A stretch of DNA of 64,000 nucleotides, from contig JAKSZU010000016.1 of assembly GCA_026018925.1 (NCBI GenBank), forward strand, positions 80,176,059 through 80,240,058. The letters run 5' to 3'. Both the position numbers and the translations under genes were made by a program. The notes beneath the pieces were generated by a model that saw only the letters and a program-made list of their open reading frames with translations, had not been told where the DNA came from and searched no databases. This document shows, in pieces, positions 10,147-21,359 of this stretch (positions are counted from its first letter, which is position 1; every line of letters begins with the position of its first letter). Source of the stretch: Tupaia tana. Taxonomy: Eukaryota > Chordata > Mammalia > Scandentia > Tupaiidae.

Positions 10147-11329
10147 TTAATTTTTTTTTAAAAAAAAAAGCTCTCCAACTTTCCCATCTGACCCAAATAT
10201 AAATAGACAATGATCTAATCACCGCAATGAAAGCCTATCTCTTACAGCGGGTTTGGCATCATTTTACAACAGCTCTTTTACTAATACGTGCTAAGAACCA
10301 CATATTACTAACTGAGGAAGAAGCTCTGGAAGAAACCAACATGCAGTTGAAAAAAAGGCACGAATGCCCAGTTATTGAAAGTTAGTGAAAATTTCATGTT
10401 CAACCTAGTTTAAGCCCCCAAGTGCTCTCGATAGCAGTGGTAAGGCTTGGTATTCCCCACAGCCATGGATGATTTCCATTTTCTCCACATCTTTGTTACT
10501 TTTTAACAGTAACAATACTTGTTACTTTCTGTTGTTGTTATTATTGTCATCCTAGTGGCAGTGAAGTGTTGCCTTGTAGTTTGGTTTCCATTTCTATAAC
10601 GAATTATGATGTGAAGCAGTTTTTCACGTGCTTACTGGAGGGCATGGGTACACAACACTGTGAATACTACAGGTCACTGGATTGTACGCTTTGAAATGAT
10701 GACTTATTTTTGTTATGTTTGATCTGAATAAAAATCTGCATATTCTGTTTAGTAAGTGTGAGGGGCAGCCTGAGGTTCTGCATTTCTGTCAGGCTCCCGT
10801 CTGTGGACCGCACTGCGAACAGCACGGCTGTGTAGTGTGCGAGCCAAGAGAAACACACCTATCGTTGTGACCGCATAGTTAGTAGTGATGGCGCTGGAAT
10901 TTGAACCCAGGTGATTTCTGAGACCAAATACAGGTAGAAAGCACAAACGCAAAGAATCCACGTGCGAGTGACCAGTGTTCCTAGGACGTCCTTTTCTGTA
11001 TCTTGTCCGATAGATCATTTTTTTCCCTTCTAGTCGATTACTACGTATAATGACCTAATTAAATCTAAACATAAATTTTTCTGGAAAAAAGACACTCCAT
11101 GAAGATACAGGCCAACGGTTTCCTGAATTTCAGCCACCAACAAGTCCTATTTGGTGGCCTTCATGTCGTCCTGACAGTTACAAAAGCTTGGGGCATGGCC
11201 TCAGGTGCTCGATGTTTGTGGGGAGGTTTAGGATGAGGAGAATGGCAACCCCCCCAGATGTTACACTCCAGACAGATAAACTGGACTCTGTAGGAACTGT
11301 CTATGGGCAGAGCAGTCATTCAGGCATGG
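10147..11329. other. Unique sequence, no gene seen
   Basis: About 1.2 kb. One frame of 89 codons (10749-11018 minus) has no recognisable domain. No repeat named. Confidence 0.4.
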
Positions 11330-11420
11330 TGTCAGAAATCAGGATGCCTGGGATCGAATTCCAACTCCCCAACGACTATGCGAGTACGACAGGTCGCTTC
11401 TCTCGCTGGGCACAGTGTGG
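11330..11420 (+). mobile_element. Possible MIR fragment
   Basis: GATGCCTGGGATCGAATTCC resembles the MIR stretch with the tRNA-like box B (GCCTGGGTTCGAATCC), but only about 40 bp aligns well. Confidence 0.4.
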
Positions 11421-11424
11421 TCTG

Positions 11425-11567
11425 CCAGCGGCCACCGTTCAGCATCACATGGGCGCCAGTTAGAAACGCACACTGTCAGCTGCCCCTCCCACTCACGAAA
11501 CAGAACACACATTTTTAGAGGATTCCTCGACAATTCCATAGTCACGAAAGCTTGAGAAGTACTGGTA
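11425..11567 (+). mobile_element. MER5A-like hAT-Charlie DNA transposon
   Basis: Follows the MER5A order: CAGCATCACATGGGCGCCAG then TTAGAAACGCACACT, a CCCCTCCCACTC block, GAAACAGAACACACATTTT, and the end AAGCTTGAGAAGTACTGG, the counterpart of the TTTGAGAACCACTG terminus. It is a non-autonomous, long-dead element about 140 bp long. Confidence 0.75.
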
Positions 11568-12461
11568 TAGGACATGTGAAGACGAGTTAGTTAGGCATCT
11601 TTTCTATAGCAGGGCTACAAAAAGCTATAGCTGCACGTTCAGCATCAGACAGGACTGTGAATTTGGTTTCTTCCCCAAGGAAAGGCAATGCAGAGAAAGG
11701 AATTCCCTTATATTTGTGGATTATGAGAAGAAACAAATATCCCTCTCTATAAATAACTTAGATATGCCCTGCCCCTTTTCTCTAAATCATTCTAATATTC
11801 TGAAAATGTTATTTAGCTCCCATGAATAAAATAAGCCATGAGAATGCGTTCTGGACTGAACCATGGCAGATCAATTCCTAAGCCCCTGCATTATCAATCT
11901 TGCTTTCACTCTTTCAAAACTCTTTCCACTTAGGTGCCATATCGATATGTGAGTCTAAGATACTATAAAAACCTGAAGATATCACAGAGCCAGGAGACCT
12001 CATAAGCCAGACTTGCTGAAGAAACACGACTGTTTGCTGCTAACTATAATTAGACATACCACATTTCAAGAACAGAAGGAAAATTAAAAAAAAAAAAATT
12101 GAAAAAGAGACTCCTCCTGGACCCCCCATTGTCCTTTCGTGACAGAGCTAATTTGCAATGCAGCACATCATCAAAGCCACATCGCTCTGATGATACAGAA
12201 TTTATGAGGGCTGTCCCACTTCATGTTATGTATTAGCTTGGCATCAACAGGGGACGACGGTGGGGACACAAATTAGACTGTGAGAAACATTTGGAGTCAA
12301 CTGAATGTAGTCAGTTGCCTGCTGGTAAAAACACAAGTTGCAAAGTGCTATCTATTTGTTTTCTTCCTTACAATAATCACTACAGAGAGTGGACGGACTG
12401 AAAGACCCTTGAGAACACTGGAGATTTACCTTAGGCCCAAGGAAGAAAGTACTTTTCTGAT
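11568..12461. other. Unique sequence, no gene seen
   Basis: About 900 bp, A+T-rich, no recognised repeat or supported ORF. Confidence 0.4.
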
Positions 12462-12865
12462 CTGCTATGGTTTGAGGGTATCCTCCGGAAATCCACGTAT
12501 TGAAATTTGGTGAACTATTTCATGGTGTTGAGAGGGCAGAGTTAATCCAATTGTGGTGTTGGGAGATGGGCCTTTGGGAGGCAATTGGGATTGGATGAGG
12601 TCCGTGGGGTGAGGCACCCACAACAGACTCCTGTAGCTTCCTAAGAACAGCAGGCCGTGGGACACGCACACTCTGCTCTGGCTCCACATGACAGCCTGTG
12701 CTGCCTCAGGACTCTGCAGGGAGTCCCCAACCAGCAAGAAGATGCTCAGCAAATGCACGGGCCCTTGACCTTGGACATTCAAGACCTCTAAATGAACCAC
12801 TCTGCTTTATAAGTCACTCAGGATTGGGCATTTCTGTTATTCGTAACAGAGAGCAGACTAAAACA
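12462..12865 (+). mobile_element. MaLR LTR (MLT1/MST-like), solo
   Basis: Starts TGCTATGGTTTGAGGGTATCC and ends GAGCAGACTAAAACA, with TGGTGTTGGGAGATGGGCCTTTGGGAGG in the first third and TTGACCTTGGACATTC then TTATAAGTCACTCAGG near the end. This is the TG...CA layout of mammalian MaLR LTRs of about 400 bp. No internal sequence flanks it. Confidence 0.85.
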
Positions 12866-15603
12866 TGTTCTGGTGTTTGTTGTGGCTGTGATGGTGGTTG
12901 TATTTATGCAAAAGGTAGAACACGGTCTTGTAAATATCTGGGTATCAAAGGGTTCTAAACATTCGCTTATGGATATTTCTTGCATGTCCATCCCCTGTCA
13001 CATGTAAGGCACAGGTCACATTTCTGCATTTATAGATAGCCTAATGATAAATATATATGAGGTCTTTGAATAGGAAAAGAAAAGTCAAAGTTTAATGTTA
13101 AGTGTCATCTCTGAATGGAGACTACAGGAAATGAAAAGAAAGAAAACAGATAGCGGACTCTGTAAACCCATATTGCCTATTGCCACCATCCAAGGAAAAG
13201 AGGACTGAGAAGGGAAAACTGAGTTTGTGCAGCAACTGCAATAGCAGGCACCGAATAATAAGATGTACTTGTCCTGGTTGCTGTAGCCCCAGAGAAAGAT
13301 GGAAGGGGCTTTCTCTGAAGGCCTCGCTCAGAGGGCTGCGGCTTAAAACCTGAGAAACACCTCTGTGTCAGGATCCTGGCGCTGAAAGGAAGCCCCGAGC
13401 AGTGTTCCATCGGTTAGACCATTCATTCAATCATTAGGCATCGGGGCCAGGCTCTCGGCATGAGGTGAAGATGGCATCAGCAAATACACCTGACAAGGCA
13501 CAACCCTCTTGGAGCTTACCGGCACTGGGACACTGGTTGGCGATCACTGCTTTCTTACCTCCCACAACACGCACATCCTAGGAGCAGAGGCGGGTGGCAC
13601 AGGAGTAGGGAGTATGATAGCACTAAAAAAAAGGAAGAAGGAAGAAGGAATCGAAGCTCAGACAGATGGGACCCAAGTCTAAAGCAATAGTCTAGAAAAG
13701 AAATGCGAAGCAGAAAAATGTACAACCCAGAGTATGCCAGCGCAGGAGGACATCTGTAGAGAGAGGCTGACTGCGAACTAGAGGTTGACTGCACTGAAGA
13801 AACGGCCTCTGTGAAGGGGGCAGAGTGTGAAGGAAAGGAACACGTTGGGGGTACAGGGAGGCGGCATGCCCTAACAGAAACAGCGGTCAGTGCATAATGC
13901 AGGAAGTATCTGTAAGGTCCTCCAAACTTCTAAGAAAAGGGAAAATAGAGACGCTATGTGAGAGCCACTCTGGAACCTAGCCTGAGGCGGTACAGAGACC
14001 CTCCAAGTAAAAGATAAAGATCAACCTTGTGGGAGAAAACAGACTGAAGATCATTTCCTGACTGTTTAGAAGCTGCTTCTCTGTCCTAAGAATACCCGGG
14101 GAGGGGGCGGAATGACGACTCCTCCAATCAGTACAGTCTTTGTAGGACCATGGGTTGAGTACCCTGCCTTTCCACTGTGGAAGATGAAGAGTTTCTTGAA
14201 GTCACCCTCTGTCAGATCCTAGCTCTCCCTGCCAGGGTGGATTAAAGAAGGTGATCTGCAGCATGGGCTCAGCCAACCGGAAGTGCTCTTCTGGAATCTA
14301 GAACTGGAGTAGAAGGTCACATGGACAGGGAACATCTTTGGAACTCATTTCTCCCCGTGCAGGCCGTGCAATTGCTGTACGCCTGTCACACTGCCAACAC
14401 TGCTTTCTCAGACACCTCTCAATTCTGTGAGCTCCTGGATAACTGCTAATAAGTATCCTTTTAGCTTAATGTAGGGGGGAAATTGGCTTCTGTTGCTTGC
14501 AACCAATGAGCCCTAATTGGTTCACAAAGTTGAGACTGTCCCTGTAATTAACTGCAATGTTTAATTTCATTCCTTTGTAAATTGGGTTGATATTCATACA
14601 TGAAAGATAATTACTTTGTTCTCATGTAATCCCTTTTGATGTTATAAATCTCGATTAAGAAGCCCCTGTTTGGATTTCTGGGAAACTCTCTCTACCTCCT
14701 AGAAAGGCAAGGGAAGGGCTGTTAGACCACATACGCTCTGAGAATGCGTCATCTGTTACACTGAGATACGGAAAATTAGGTACAGTTTCAGTGAAGCACT
14801 ATTGAGCTCTTTGGGTCCAACAAATACCAGATATTTTCCAAAAGTCATTGGTATCAAAATTAAAAACTATGAAGAGCAAAAATGTTTCACCATGTTTCCA
14901 CACTCATAAGAGTCTGTTCCAAATGTACTTGTAAGTAGGACAGTTACAGGTCTCAGGAGAATTTCGGCAATGAGTAACGGGATTTAAGAAAAACTGACCC
15001 TATGTCTGAGAGCCCTGGTACCTGCTCCTGAGCTCACCCACGAAGCCATATGTCCATGTTAAGCGAAGCACTTGCAAATACCAGGAGTGTATGTGAGAAG
15101 TTGACATTTCTGTCCCCAGTTGGATATCTGCTGATGTGGCAAATTGATGAGTATCTGAGAGATGTCCTTGAGCTTCAGAATAAAAAAAAGTAGACCTGGG
15201 GAAAGATTTGGGGTAGGGTTGGAGTGCAAGAAAGACTGGAAGAACTTTCCATCCTGCCATCTGACATGGTGAGCATGAGTGAGTTTACTCATGTAGTCCC
15301 AGCAGAAATAGCTGAACTACAGCTGGCTAATCAGAGCATTCCAAGAGGGTCACCCACAAAGGGAGGGGACTGTGGCTGGTGGGATGGACTGTTGGAACAG
15401 ATACCAGGAAGGGAACTGCCTGGGGCTTTCTCAAAACTGAATTTGCTCCAGTAAAACACTTAGAAGCAAAGAAGTCCCTGCATATCTATTTGAGGTATCA
15501 GTGACACTTCTACTTCATGCAAAAGTCAAAATTTGAATATTCACCATAAAGGAATCAGATGAGAACCAACAATAAGAAGAGGAATACAACCGCACCACTG
15601 AGA
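12866..15603. other. 2.7 kb of mostly unique sequence
   Basis: No gene or clear repeat. About 13430-13530 (GGGCCAGGCTCTCGGCATG, CTCTTGGAGCTTACCGG) resembles an old interspersed repeat text also seen near 24.1 and 56.8 kb. The 14440-14660 stretch is rich in TAAT/ATTA motifs and is listed separately. Confidence 0.4.
14440..14665. promoter_or_regulatory. Weak candidate for a conserved noncoding element
   Basis: A repeat-free block with several homeodomain-type cores (CCTAATTGG, GTAATTAACTGC, GATAATTACTTTG) and CCAAT-type cores within 200 bp. Nothing else marks it. Motif density alone is common by chance in A+T-rich DNA, so this is a hint only. Confidence 0.2.
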
Positions 15604-15620
15604 TTGAGAATCATGATTCT

Positions 15621-15862
15621 TTTTTTTAAGAGAGGTTTTTGCTATAGGGCCCATATGCTTGCAGGAGAGACAGAGACACAGAAAGTGAGAAATCACCCCG
15701 CCCCCAGGATGACACCACAACCCCTTCTCCATTCTCCTCTCAAGATTTTGGGCAGTCATGCACATGCTCCTGGCGTGAGTTTCAAGCCACCAGGTCAGGA
15801 CTGGAACCGCAGTCAACTAAGTGGGAGTTCAGTGCCTTAACCACTAAGTCACCTGCTGGCCC
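15621..15862 (-). mobile_element. SINE family A long
   Basis: The minus-strand copy runs from AAGAGAGGTTTTTGCTATAGGG to AAGTCACCTGCTGGCC. The flanking TSD is diverged: TGAGAATCATGATTCTT at 15604-15620 and TGAGAACCATCACTTTT from 15863. Confidence 0.92.
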
Positions 15863-15879
15863 TGAGAACCATCACTTTT

Positions 15880-16077
15880 TGCCTCTCCTTTCCTGTCTGT
15901 AAACTTCATGATAATGAGAAGACCAAAACAGAAAGAAAACAGTATCCCAAATTCCCGCAAAGTCTTACCTTCTCATTCTAAGAGAAATGGAAAACATACC
16001 CCACCTCCTCTCGTGTTCAGGACCTGGTGTTAAAATTCTGACTATTAGGAAAAGAGAAAAAACTTTCAATTGATGAT
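15880..16077. other. Unique spacer between two SINEs
   Basis: Short A-rich stretch, nothing recognised. Confidence 0.3.
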
Positions 16078-16091
16078 AAGACTCATTCTTT

Positions 16092-16110
16092 TTTCTTTTC
16101 TTTCTTTCTT

Positions 16111-16154
<44 letters not shown>

Positions 16155-16392
16155 GGTTTTTAGTATAGGGCTCATCTGCTCGCCAGACAGAGACAGAGAG
16201 ACAAAAAGTGAGAAATCACCCCCAGGGGGGATGGCCACGCCGCAATACCTTCTCCTCCATTCTCCTCTCAGGATCTTGGGCACACATGCACACGCGTCCG
16301 GCATGAGTTTTAAGCCACTGGGACCAGGACAAGAACTGTGGTTGACTACATGGGAGTCCAGCAACATAGCCATTACGCTAACTGCTGGTCCC
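16092..16392 (-). mobile_element. SINE family A long with very long tail
   Basis: Complete minus-strand copy. The tail, read as T on the plus strand, is about 60 bp with TTTC repeats and then about 39 T. The exact TSD AAGACTCATTCTTT flanks it at 16078-16091 and 16393-16406. The long pure tail and exact TSD suggest a fairly recent insertion. Confidence 0.96.
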
Positions 16393-16406
16393 AAGACTCA
16401 TTCTTT

Positions 16407-16804
16407 AAAAAATAAAAGGAACGAGATGTAAACACCAATTGAAACTATATGCTAAGGAACTAAAGTGACCGGACAGTTGAAAAATCTGCTCAAGATGTCA
16501 TTAAGAGGTGGAGGAAAATATGCAATCATGCGATAGCCGTGCTCCAAGCAAGCACAACTGGGAGTGGTGAGTGCAGAAAAAGACAACCATCTCATGCTTG
16601 TGTCCCACTGAGCTGAGACTGCTCAATAAACTAGTGACAGTGTTCAATAGCAGTGTTAAATAAAGAACTTGCAATGAGACATGCAATTCAGATTCCCAAC
16701 TGCTAACACAACTGGGTAGCTTTTAGACCATTAAACATGCTCTCCCACACAGGTTGTGGCATCTGTGAAGTCAGTTGACAATAATTCATCAATGGTTTTA
16801 TTTC
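16407..16804. other. Unique sequence, no gene seen
   Basis: No recognised repeat or supported ORF. Confidence 0.35.
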
Positions 16805-16820
16805 AATACATGCATATCTT

Positions 16821-17085
16821 TTCTTTTTTTCTTTTTAAGAGAGATTTTTGGTATAGGATGCATGCACTCACTGGAGAGAAAGAGGGAGAGACAAAAAGCA
16901 AGAAATCACCTTCCAGGGGGTGGCTAGGCCACAATCCCTTTTCCTCCATTCTCCTTTCAGGGTTTTGGGCACACAGGCATGGACACGCTCCTGGCGTGAG
17001 TTTTAAGCTGCCGGGTCTGGAACTCCAACTGTGGGTGACTACATGGGAGTCCAGCAAGGTAACCATTACGCCATCTGTCAGTCCC
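16821..17085 (-). mobile_element. SINE family A long
   Basis: Complete minus-strand copy with AAGAGAGATTTTTGGTATAGG at the tail side and ATTACGCCATCTGTCAGTCCC at the head. The TSD AATA(C/T)ATG(C/T)(A/G)TATCTT at 16805-16820 and 17086-17101 is slightly diverged. Confidence 0.95.
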
Positions 17086-17101
17086 AATATATGTGTATCT
17101 T

Positions 17102-17544
17102 ACTTCACGCAATAGCCATGTTCCCAGTAAAGACAGTTAACTATATGTTGTATTTAAGATAAATGATTTTCGATGCATAGGAAAGCTTGTGATTCTTAGA
17201 CTATTATTTGGAAAACAATTTACAAAAAAAAATTAATGGGGCATATATTTTTGAAGATGCCGAGTTACGTTGGTTGGCTATCAGAGAGATTTTGCAGTGT
17301 TTCATAGTGGATAACAAGGTCAAGGAATAGAATTTTGGGGTGTTTTATAGCAAGTTTTTACCCATTAATCAAGCCTTGAGTAAAATGTGTTTCTCTTAAG
17401 ACCTGCCTAGGTGGCTTACTTGTTCTTCATATGGAGAAAAAGGAAGTTAATTCTGTGTTCAAACTCTGATCATTTTACAGTGCAGTCAACAACAACAACA
17501 ACAACAAAAATCATTGAGTCCTTACACCTGTGTATTTCAACCAG
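17102..17544. other. Unique sequence with a short (CAA)n at about 17487
   Basis: Nothing coding. A seven-unit CAA microsatellite is the only notable feature. Confidence 0.4.
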
Positions 17545-17722
17545 CAGCAATTTCTCCCACTTGGGAATGTCTAGAGACATTTTCGTTTGGCCCAACCTGG
17601 ACCAGGGTCCAGGAAAATGCTGCTGGTAACTAGCAGGCTGAGGACAGGAGTTCTGCTAAACATTCCACCATGCAGAGGACAGTTGGACCAAGAATTATCC
17701 AGCCCCAAATTCAACTGTGCTG
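17545..17722 (-). mobile_element. MER20-like hAT-Charlie DNA transposon
   Basis: On the complement this follows the MER20 order: AATTCTTGGTCCAACTGTCC, GCATGGTGGAATGTTTAGCAG, CTAGTTACCAGCAGCATTTTCC, and AATGTCTCTAGACATTCCC. Typical length is about 200 bp. Non-autonomous and old. Confidence 0.75.
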
Positions 17723-18304
17723 GGGATGCAACACACTGTGGTAGACACACCTAGGATGAGCGACACCAAGGTGAATAAACCCTCGCCTCCCAAGGGCTCA
17801 CTGTTAAGACCCAATTTTGAAATCCTATCTACCCTGCTAAACAAACACAGAACCCACTGGCTATTTCCACCGATTCCAAATATAGGATGTGTGAAGGACA
17901 CCTCCCTTTCCCAGCTGTTCACCATTTTCTCCTGTTGCCTTTGGAAATGATGCTGTAGAAACAGGCAAATAAAGAAGAGGAAGACAAGGTCATTTTTCAC
18001 TGGCTCTGTGATGACTGTGCATTGGTGGTGGTTTTATCCAAACATTTATAACATGCTGGAGACCATTCAAACAGTTAGGCAGCTTGTCAATTTTCTAATG
18101 AGGAGGCATTGTACGATTGGAGAGTACAGTCTAGCTGTCTCTGAGCACTGAAGGGAGTGCAGCACACCTCATGGGTGTTTTCATGTTATTCATTACCAAA
18201 TATTTGCTGAGCCTCTACTATGTGTAGGGCAAGTCAGGGGGGAGGGGGGAAGGTGCTGAAGATGAAGAGATTAAGACCTTAGAGACACTCATGAGGAATA
18301 GAAC
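17723..18304. other. Unique sequence; short MIR-like trace at 18185-18240
   Basis: ATATTTGCTGAGCCTCTACTATGTG resembles the MIR 3' end in antisense but is too short for a firm call. No gene. Confidence 0.35.
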
Positions 18305-18680
18305 TGTCCTAGTCCATTTTGTGACTAACAACAGAAATACCTAAAGCTGGATGATTTATAAAGATAGACATTTATACAGCTCACAGTTTAGAGGTTCGAG
18401 GACCAAGGGCCCTCTCTGGTGGGGCTCTTCTGGTGGCCTCATAACACAGCAGAGAGCAGGAGCATGAGGTCTGCATCCATGTGTCTCTCTCTCATTCTTT
18501 CTTCTTACCCACTGAGAGACAATCATGGGGTACCCCCTTGATGAACTGAATCCTAATCTCCTCCCAAAGCCCCCATTTTTTTGACAACCATAATTGGATC
18601 ATGTTTTCATCCTCTTAATCCTGTTACATTGGCTCAACACATAATTTGGGGGAGTAGACATATTCAAATAAACCACAGCA
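18305..18680 (-). mobile_element. MaLR LTR (MST/MLT-like), solo
   Basis: Antisense LTR beginning TGTCCTAGTCCATTTTGTG and ending AATAAACCACAGCA. Inside are GCTGGATGATTTATAAAG, CAGCTCACAGTTTAGAGG and CACATAATTTGGGGGAGTAG. The likely 5-bp TSD is AGAAC/AGAGC. No internal region remains. Confidence 0.85.
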
Positions 18681-19124
18681 AGAGCCTAGATAAAAGAAGG
18701 GAAAGGATTCCACTTGTGTGAATCAGGAAAGGACTTCTGAGGGTGGCAGGTTCCGGTAATCTTAGAGGGTAAAAAGTAGGTAAAGTCGAGTGGAAGGAAA
18801 TTCAAGATGGAGAAACCCATCTGAACCAGAGCACAGGGTAAATAGAGCATGAAACCTAAAAGGAAATGACAGCTCCGTTATGGAATGAGGAAGGGGTAAC
18901 AATGAAGAGCGAGAAAGGTGGATCAGCAGGGAGTCCTGAATGACAGGTTCAGATGCTCTCTCCCATGGTGCATGAGAAGACATGGGTGCGAATTCCTGCC
19001 CTTCAGAGGCAGCACTGTACGCAGCACCGCCCCTTCCAAAAGGTGAGAAAGAGAACCCCAAGCTGAATGCCACTGACTGAGGATTCTGACTTAGAGCCTA
19101 CACCACAGGTTCTTTAGTCTCCTT
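18681..19124. other. Unique sequence, no gene seen
   Basis: No recognised repeat. A 103-codon frame on the minus strand (18762-19073) lacks any family resemblance. Confidence 0.35.
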
Positions 19125-19139
19125 AAATATGGGGCTTCC

Positions 19140-19404
19140 GGGAACCAGCAGTTAGCGTAATGGCTATGTCGCTGGACTCCCACGTAGTCGACCACGGTTC
19201 ACGTCTCGGACCCGGTGGCTTACAACTCACGCCGGGCGCGTGTGCGTGCGTGCCCAGGATCCCGAGAGGAGAATGGAGGAGAAGGGATTGCGGCGTGACC
19301 ATCCCCCCTGGGGGGTGATTTCTCGCTTTCTGTCTCTATGTCTCTCTCTGTCTGTCTGGCGAGCGCACGCGCCCTATAGCGAAAAACCTCTAAAAAAAAA
19401 AAAA
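19140..19404 (+). mobile_element. SINE family A long, young-type
   Basis: Near-consensus copy that retains many CpGs (GTCGACCACGG, GCCGGGCGCGTG, GGCGAGCGCACGCGCCC), ending GCGAAAAACCTCT and an A-run. The TSD (A)ATATGGGGCTTCC lies at 19125-19139 and after the tail at about 19405-19419. CpG retention points to a recent insertion. Confidence 0.96.
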
Positions 19405-19419
19405 ATATATGGGGCTTCC

Positions 19420-19882
19420 AACAAGATCAAGACCAATCCTCAAGCTAAGGGGTTTCCACATCATTGCAGCTGCATATCATTATAGTTTAGAGGGCCCTTG
19501 ATAATAAAACAAAAGAGTGTTTCAAGTCGCCCTAATAAGGCAGTGAACAGGTGGAAATGTGACACCCCAATTCATAAAAATTGCACATTTACCTTGAATA
19601 TTTACCCATGTGTTACAAAGGCTGACAATATAGATACCAAAGGTAACCAAAAATACATCACAGTACCTATAGGATTATCACTTTGTGGTATAAAATTATA
19701 CTGACGATACAATTTTCTGGAAATATACACAAGACACAAAATACACAGAAGACACTGGTAAAAAGAGGCATTGCTGAAATGGTAAATGGAAGCCAGAGAT
19801 CCTGGGTAGAAAGGAGATTCATTTTATCACTCTGTGCCTTCTTGTATTTGAAAATATTTTTAACATATTCAATGATAAATAT
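19420..19882. other. Unique A+T-rich sequence
   Basis: No recognised repeat or supported ORF. Confidence 0.35.
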
Positions 19883-19965
19883 CTTGTCATCAGGAAAGTC
19901 ATGACATATTTTTTTCTATTTTTTCTATGCAAAAATGTGTCATGACTTCCCCGACAGTCCAACAC
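19883..19965 (-). mobile_element. 83-bp palindromic MITE, copy 1
   Basis: The two ends are inverted repeats (CAGGAAAGTCATGACATATT, and on the other strand GGGGAAGTCATGACACATTT). On the complement it aligns nearly throughout with the element at 20769-20851, sharing AAGTCATGA, TTTTTGCATAG and CATGACTTTCCTGA. There is no coding capacity. The size and symmetry recall mariner-derived MITEs such as MADE1, but the terminal sequence is different. Confidence 0.7.
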
Positions 19966-20074
19966 ATTAATTTAAAAAGGAAGGCCACTGTTACAGAAAG
20001 ACTAATAGAAAAATTAGCCAAACTCCTTTGGGAAGCATTTATAATAATGTTTAAAAGTGAAGACTTTGGACATG

Positions 20075-20250
20075 AATTTTGCTTGTCAATGGACAGGCGT
20101 GCAGCCTTGGGCAGTTCACTTCATCTCTCTGTGGACTCTACCTTTTATATGCAATGAGGTAGTAGTAATTCTTACCCCACAGGGGATTTAACTCAAAATT
20201 TAAATGAGATACTGTGTGTAAAGCAGCTGGTACCACGCCGAGGATCACTG
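20075..20250 (+). mobile_element. MIR SINE
   Basis: Shows the MIR central order: GCAGCCTTGGGCAGTTCACTT, CATCTCTCTGTGGACTC, ATGCAATGAGGTAGTAGTAAT, CTTACCCCACAGGG, TAAATGAGATACTGTGTGTAAAGCAGCTGGTACC. Both ends are worn. Confidence 0.8.
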
Positions 20251-20499
20251 AAGCATGGCAACCACATTCTAAAGTATAGCCATGTGGCTGGTGCATACAC
20301 TGGCAGAATTTCACCTAGTGATTTACCTCAGGTAAATCTCAATGGAGCTTTTCACATTAGTGGATGTGCTTGGTATCAATGACCCTTCCACGCAGCCAAA
20401 GACAATTGGCTTCACTTGTCCCAATCATAACAGCACCAGAGGAAACACAATACTTACTCAATGGTGGAAGAAACTTTGGGCGAGTCCCTCCCCCACTCA

Positions 20500-20739
20500 A
20501 AGGTTTGGCCAAAGAGTGCATGTGCACACTAGAGAGAGTGGCAGTGAGAGAGAAAGTAAGAAATCACCCCCACACACACCCCCGAGAGGGACAGTCATGC
20601 TGCAATCTCTTCTGCTACATTCTCCTTCTGGGATTTTGACCATGCACGCATGTGTGCTTGGCATGATTTTTAAGAGACTCGAACTGTAGTCGACCACGTA
20701 GGAGTCCAGACTTCAACACTACACACTACCTGTTGGCCC
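20500..20739 (-). mobile_element. SINE family A long, diverged
   Basis: Minus-strand copy with GAGAAAGTAAGAAATCACCCCC, a degraded body and AACTGTAGTCGACCACGTAGG at the head. Flanking AGTCCCTCCC and AGTCCCCCTC probably mark a worn TSD. Confidence 0.88.
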
Positions 20740-20768
20740 CAAGTCCCCCTCTTTTAACATGGGAATTA

Positions 20769-20851
20769 CTGGGTTGTTGGAAAAGTCATGATAAATTTTT
20801 GCATAGGAAAACATAAAAAAATACATCATGACTTTCCTGAGAACCCAACAG
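20769..20851 (+). mobile_element. 83-bp palindromic MITE, copy 2
   Basis: The left end CTGGGTTGTTGGAAAAGTC and the right end, which reads CTGTTGGGTTCTCAGGAAAG on the complement, form inverted repeats continuing through TCATGAT and ATTTTT. It is a sister of 19883-19965 in opposite orientation. A 5' TA at 20767-20768 would fit mariner TA targets, but no matching TA is seen at the right. Confidence 0.75.
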
Positions 20852-21359
20852 TTCATTCATCAATGTGAAGTTAGATTCTATACGAATATTTCTTGACAGA
20901 GCTTCATTTATGTGGAGGAGGCTTCGGAACAATCCTTTGTAGGAATTATCTGAGTTGCTATTGGAAACAGAGTATACCTTCAAGAAGCCCTGGCTGCATT
21001 TCCAAGCAAAAGTTCCACTTAATTCTAACCTAAGAAGTAGTAGTAAAGAGTTAAACAGAAAAAGAAGAAAGAGCTCTGAACAGCCCTGAAATAGAGTGGG
21101 TGTGGTAAGGTGGCATTCATTGCATTTTCTGTCAAATAAACACTGCAGGTCTTAGTTTCTCTTCTTACCCATGGCACAGCCAAGGGACAAACAATGAGTG
21201 GGTCACACCAGTGACAAGAATGTGCTTCCAACAACTTAATCCCATTTTTTCTAACCTCAGAACCTGATGTCTTTGAGTTGTCTTTACTTGATCCGTGCTT
21301 GCATTGAACCCTAATTCCACCAGTGTATTTTTTCCTGGCCAACAAAGGTGTTTTGTGTA
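20852..21359. other. Unique sequence, no gene seen
   Basis: No recognised repeat or supported ORF. Confidence 0.35.
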
